Below are positions 61,169 to 64,000 of a stretch of DNA of 64,000 nucleotides, piece after piece. The notes under the pieces were generated by a model. The model saw nothing but the letters and a program-made list of their open reading frames with translations. It ran no database searches and had not been told where the DNA came from. The first letter of the stretch is position 1; each line of letters opens with the position of its first letter. Both the position numbers and the translations under genes were made by a program. The DNA is from CAYMZZ01 sp047600605 (GTDB taxonomy: Bacteria > Bacteroidota > Bacteroidia > Chitinophagales > Chitinophagaceae), in the NCBI GenBank assembly GCA_047600605.1, contig JASGKK010000001.1, forward strand, positions 496,001 through 560,000. Reading direction: 5' to 3'.

Positions 61169-61290
61169 AGATTTGAGGATTTGAAAATTTGAAGATTTGA
61201 GAAAGGTAATGAGCAATAAGTTTTAAATAATAATAGACATTACATTTTTGAACGATCTTCAAATTTTCAAATCCTCAAATCTTCAAATCA
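61161..61290. repeat. Mirrored octamer-word element D (ATTTGNNN), perfect 36-bp arms
   Basis: Left arm 61161-61196: ATTTG+AAG, AGG, AAA, AAG in strict 8-bp register. The right arm 61255-61290 is the exact 36-bp reverse complement. The loop is 58 bp and includes 18 bases (61209-61226) that match tract H at 24697-24714 with two differences. TGA stops of both convergent genes lie inside the arms (61166-61168 and 61288-61290). Confidence 0.93.
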
Positions 61291-62235
61291 TTTCGTTGGT
61301 GTAATCACAATATTCCTGTACTCAATCGGTCCGTGGTCGCCCTGGATCAGCAGCGGGCCGGGTTCTCCTTCGCGGCTGTTGATAGCACCACCCGTAATGC
61401 CGGGAATTTCCTGGTTGCAGATAATGGTCTTGCCGTTGGCAACAACAGTGATCATGCGACCGGTAAGTGTGATATCGTAGCTCTGCCACTCTCCCGCCGG
61501 TTTTGCAGCCATCTCACTGGGCTTGATAAAACCATAGACCGCACCCATATAGTCCTTTTGCGGTTCTTTGCCATAGCTGTCTTCTATCTGCACTTCATAA
61601 CGGCCACGGAGGTATACACCGCTATTGCTGCCAGAGGGACAACGAAATTCAATATGCAATTTGAAATCGGTAAATTCTGTTGTAGTGATCAGGTTGGCGC
61701 CTGATTTGGGACTCTTCAACACACCATTTTCTACTACCCACTGATTGGTTTTGCCCAGCGCTTTCCAGCCATCGAGATCTTTGCCATTGAAAAGTTTGAT
61801 AGCTTTACCCCATACCGGTGCGGCCTTTGGTTTGAGCAATGGAGCACGATGCCCCGTCCAGTTATAGGTTTTGCCATTGGCAGCTACCATCGTGCCGGCA
61901 AGACTGTCTCCCTGGAAACGGGCTTCAAAACGCAGATCATTATCCTCACCTTCCCATTGCGGAGGCAGGGTAAAACTGATCACAGCTTCTTTATAATTAA
62001 TAATCGACACAGGACGTGCACTGCCTACAATTCCCACATACTGTCCTACCAGGCGCTTATGACCGGAGTGATAAATTTCCAGCCAGGAAGGGAATTCCCG
62101 GCCATTATCATATACCGTAATGTCCCAACGTCCCTCCGGCGAAGGGTCGGCCGGTTCTATGCTGCGGGCCTGTAAGGAAGTATAGAAGAAACAGGAAATA
62201 GTGGTGATGCCGATCAATAACAATAGCTTTTTCAT
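61288..62235 (-). CDS. Secreted DUF1080 (3-keto-disaccharide hydrolase-like) protein
   Basis: 315 residues with signal peptide MKKLLLLIGITTISCFFYTSLQA. N-terminal beta domain (EGRWDITVYDNGREFPSWLEIYH), then the DUF1080 concanavalin-like fold (FNGKDLDGWKALGKTNQWVVENGVL ... FKLHIEFRCPSGSNSGVYLRGRYEVQIEDSYG ... GEWQSYDITLTGRMITVVANGKTI). Relatives act on 3-keto-glycosides in Bacteroidota. The TGA stop is in the right arm of element D. The activity is family-based. Confidence 0.92.
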   Translation of the reverse strand: MKKLLLLIGITTISCFFYTSLQARSIEPADPSPEGRWDITVYDNGREFPSWLEIYHSGHKRLVGQYVGIVGSARPVSIINYKEAVISFTLPPQWEGEDNDLRFEARFQGDSLAGTMVAANGKTYNWTGHRAPLLKPKAAPVWGKAIKLFNGKDLDGWKALGKTNQWVVENGVLKSPKSGANLITTTEFTDFKLHIEFRCPSGSNSGVYLRGRYEVQIEDSYGKEPQKDYMGAVYGFIKPSEMAAKPAGEWQSYDITLTGRMITVVANGKTIICNQEIPGITGGAINSREGEPGPLLIQGDHGPIEYRNIVITPTK

Positions 62236-62445
62236 ATTGCGGGTTTAGATGAAACAAGTATGTCGGCGAATTTATTAAAGCCTGCGCTATTGACCCATTC
62301 TAATTTTTCACCAGTATATTCAGTAAGCCGGCTGCATTACTACTATCAGCGTCTGTTGCCACGCTCGCTTCAGCGTTCCGGCCCTGATCGGCAAAAGCGG
62401 CATACACCGTACCTGCCCGGTGCAAACAGTAAACCGGGTGACTGA

Positions 62446-63339
62446 TCACTGCTGTTGTTTATTTTCCTTTTTGAGAAATAGCCGGAGGGCTGCGCGACAG
62501 GCAGGCTGTATGATCGACTGGTGATCATCAGTTGCAAAAAACTGCCCTTCAAACCGCAACTGACCGGGTGTTTGTTTTTGCAGGGTATTCAGCACACGCA
62601 CACCTGGTTGTTGTAAGGGATAAGCACCTGTATTGTCTGCCAGTATCTGTTCAAATCGGGCCGTATGATCAGCTACATTTGCTACCGCCATGTACAAAAA
62701 TGATTTATTGTTAGGCTGTTTCAACAGCAGTGGAGTGACTAGGGGTTCATAAGCGGGCCACCACAACGATGGGTCAGCTGCTATATAATGAGTAAATAAT
62801 CCTGGCTTCCGGACAAAACACTCCAGTACAGCCAGTCCGCCAAAACTATGTCCCAGCAGTATTCTTTGCTTCAGTTGCGGATACCTGCGATTGATGACCG
62901 GCATTAGCTCCCGCTCCATAAATTGTAAAAAATGAAATACACCTCCCGTTTGTGCAGCGCTCATACTGTCCATATGCGGTACCTGCAATTGCCGGCTAGG
63001 AGTATAATCCCGGTCTCTTGTCCATATATTCCCTATTCCCAGGATAATCCAGTTATTGAGTTCCACAGATCCGGCTTCTGTTGCCAATGCCTTTATGGTT
63101 TCTACAGTATTGCCCAGCAGCGCCTGGCCGTCCAGTACGACCAATATTCCTGTGGGTGGTTTCGGCCGTGCACTGACCGGCTCATACCACTCGTAATAAC
63201 GCATTTCGCCCAGCACCTTCGAATACAGGCTGTCTGTTAAGAAATATCCCTTTGTCTCCGCTGTTGTATGACCCGACTGACAGGAAACTAAAAAAGGCAG
63301 GCAAAGCAGGCATACCGGCAGGATAAAGAAACGTCTCAT
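62446..63339 (-). CDS. Putative lipoprotein esterase (alpha/beta hydrolase fold)
   Basis: 297 residues. Signal MRRFFILPVCLLCLPFLVSC gives a lipobox (LVSC, Cys about 20). The fold follows the putative esterase family (Fes/EstD-like): VLDGQALLGN, IILGIGNIWTRDRDYTPSR, then the nucleophile elbow LLGHSFGGLAVLE and later acidic and His candidates (VADHTARFEQI, ATDDHQS). It would act on a surface or periplasmic ester; substrates such as siderophore esters or feruloyl esters are possible but not shown. A short CCCGGT/ACCGGG stem follows at 62416-62438. Confidence 0.87.
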   Translation of the reverse strand: MRRFFILPVCLLCLPFLVSCQSGHTTAETKGYFLTDSLYSKVLGEMRYYEWYEPVSARPKPPTGILVVLDGQALLGNTVETIKALATEAGSVELNNWIILGIGNIWTRDRDYTPSRQLQVPHMDSMSAAQTGGVFHFLQFMERELMPVINRRYPQLKQRILLGHSFGGLAVLECFVRKPGLFTHYIAADPSLWWPAYEPLVTPLLLKQPNNKSFLYMAVANVADHTARFEQILADNTGAYPLQQPGVRVLNTLQKQTPGQLRFEGQFFATDDHQSIIQPACRAALRLFLKKENKQQQ

Positions 63340-63377
63340 AACAATTGAGACGCCGCGGGGAGAAAGAGGTTACCGGA

Positions 63378-64000
63378 TTATGGATAGATCAGGTATTTCT
63401 TGCGCATTTCCTTATACTGACTGAGCTGCGGCTCCCAACTGGCCCGAATGGCGTCGGGTGAAAGGCCGGCTTCTATCTGTTTCTTAAACGCAGTGGTACC
63501 GGCCAGTTTATTGATGTCGCCCATCTGGTTGCTTTGCGTACGATCGAAGAATTTGGGTTTGTCCGGAAAATTGCGGTACAACTCCAGCATCCAGTCGAGA
63601 TTGATGCGTCCGCTTTTCACCAACTGACTTACATCATACTGCCGCAGATCAAGACCATAACAAACCTGATCCATATACAGCGGTGTTTCGCTCATACCTT
63701 TCAGGCTCACGGGGGTGAAGGAAAAACTGTATTTATCCTTCAGCGAGGGACTGCCCAGTATGGTAAAAGGAAAATAAGTGCCCCGTCCGTGATTAAGTGC
63801 AGTGCCCTCAAACAGGCAGGTAGAAGGATAGAGCAGAATGCTCTGTTGTGTATTGAGATTGGGCGATGGTTTTACCGGCAGGGTATACATTTTATCGTGC
63901 TGGTAATTGGCTACCGGTATGATGCGGATCCTGCATTGTATGCGGCCGGGGAGCCAGCCTTCACCGTTGATCATTTTAGCAAATTCACCAATGGTCATAC
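63378..64000 (-). CDS. DUF1343 family (NamZ-like exo-beta-N-acetylmuramidase), C-terminal part
   Basis: The open frame runs from 63378 to the right edge; the Met at 63998 is internal, so the N-terminus is outside the window. The visible 207 residues match the C-terminal half of DUF1343: MTIGEFAKMINGEGWL, then the hallmark LLYPSTCLFEGTALNHGRGTYFPFTILGSPSL, and a helical end (GLSPDAIRASWEPQLSQYKEMRKKYLIYP). NamZ releases N-acetylmuramic acid from murein ends in the periplasm. DUF1343 in Bacteroidota is linked to cell-wall recycling. The truncation is due to the window edge. Confidence 0.9.
   Translation of the reverse strand, partial: MTIGEFAKMINGEGWLPGRIQCRIRIIPVANYQHDKMYTLPVKPSPNLNTQQSILLYPSTCLFEGTALNHGRGTYFPFTILGSPSLKDKYSFSFTPVSLKGMSETPLYMDQVCYGLDLRQYDVSQLVKSGRINLDWMLELYRNFPDKPKFFDRTQSNQMGDINKLAGTTAFKKQIEAGLSPDAIRASWEPQLSQYKEMRKKYLIYP

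Noticed and set aside
14277..61290. Mirrored-word elements as CRISPR or ordinary intrinsic terminators
   Set aside because: No spacer-repeat alternation; stems are AT-rich with 40-110-base loops, and some lie between divergent genes where terminators are not needed.
1..64000. tRNA or rRNA genes
   Set aside because: No cloverleaf or GTTCGA-type T-arm sequence with matching acceptor arms was noticed; this was a visual scan, and tRNAscan-SE would settle it.

Overview
The window is chromosomal DNA of a Bacteroidota bacterium, most likely of the Chitinophagaceae or a close family. The signs are a giant SprB-repeat adhesin ending in a type IX secretion (T9SS) sorting domain, OmpA/PD40 and patatin-BamA outer-membrane proteins, many small lipoproteins with a lipobox, a type III-fold arginine decarboxylase, DUF1080, DUF1343 (NamZ-like) and DUF5117-class proteins, and few clear Shine-Dalgarno sites. 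I saw no transposase, prophage, CRISPR array, rRNA or tRNA.

Layout. 1-4.2 kb: lgt (cut by the left edge), a BrxA/B bacilliredoxin, Hsp20, a secreted lipoprotein, an NTF2-like gene with an apparent frameshift, and a small lipoprotein. 4.2-12 kb (minus strand): arginine decarboxylase, then the translation block thrS-infC / rpmI-rplT, split by a large secreted metalloprotease gene; hairpin terminators cut the block into three units. 12-14.3 kb: two tandem paralogous secreted proteins. 14.4-24.6 kb: M28 peptidase, DUF3347 protein, ABC-F ATPase, a DHFR-like reductase, a patatin-BamA protein, and formimidoylglutamase plus FtcD. 24.8-28.3 kb: two cation/proton antiporters, then hutI. Together hutI, ftcD and hutG make the lower half of histidine degradation; hutH and hutU are not here. 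29.6-35.9 kb: TerC, an Epd-like GAPDH paralogue, a Gfo/Idh/MocA oxidoreductase, a DUF2236 protein, an aldose-1-epimerase and a lipoprotein. 36-42 kb (minus): a four-domain AMPK-beta-like glycan-binding protein next to a retropepsin-like protease, a GNAT, an M61 peptidase fused to an NTF2-like domain, and a small secreted protein. 42.7-51.7 kb: lipoprotein, GH18, NudK, ThuA, HxlR with a divergent LLM monooxygenase, OmpA-PD40, small membrane and secreted proteins, and a META lipoprotein. 51.8-57.6 kb: the 1933-residue SprB-repeat adhesin. 58-64 kb: an orphan ABC ATPase, an IGHMBP2-like helicase, DUF1080, an esterase-like lipoprotein and a NamZ-like gene (cut by the right edge).

The most unusual feature is a set of intergenic mirrored-word elements. 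At least seven gaps hold two inverted arms, each a run of 7- or 8-bp words with a fixed 4-6 base core and variable remaining bases. The order of the variable bases is mirrored between arms 40-110 bp apart (perfect over 36 bp at 61161/61255). Cores differ between elements (ATTTG, GYTAAT, AARGT, AAGG), but the design is the same. The arms abut genes, supply the stop codons of three genes, and create false N-terminal extensions for three others. An eighth locus has the words without the mirror.
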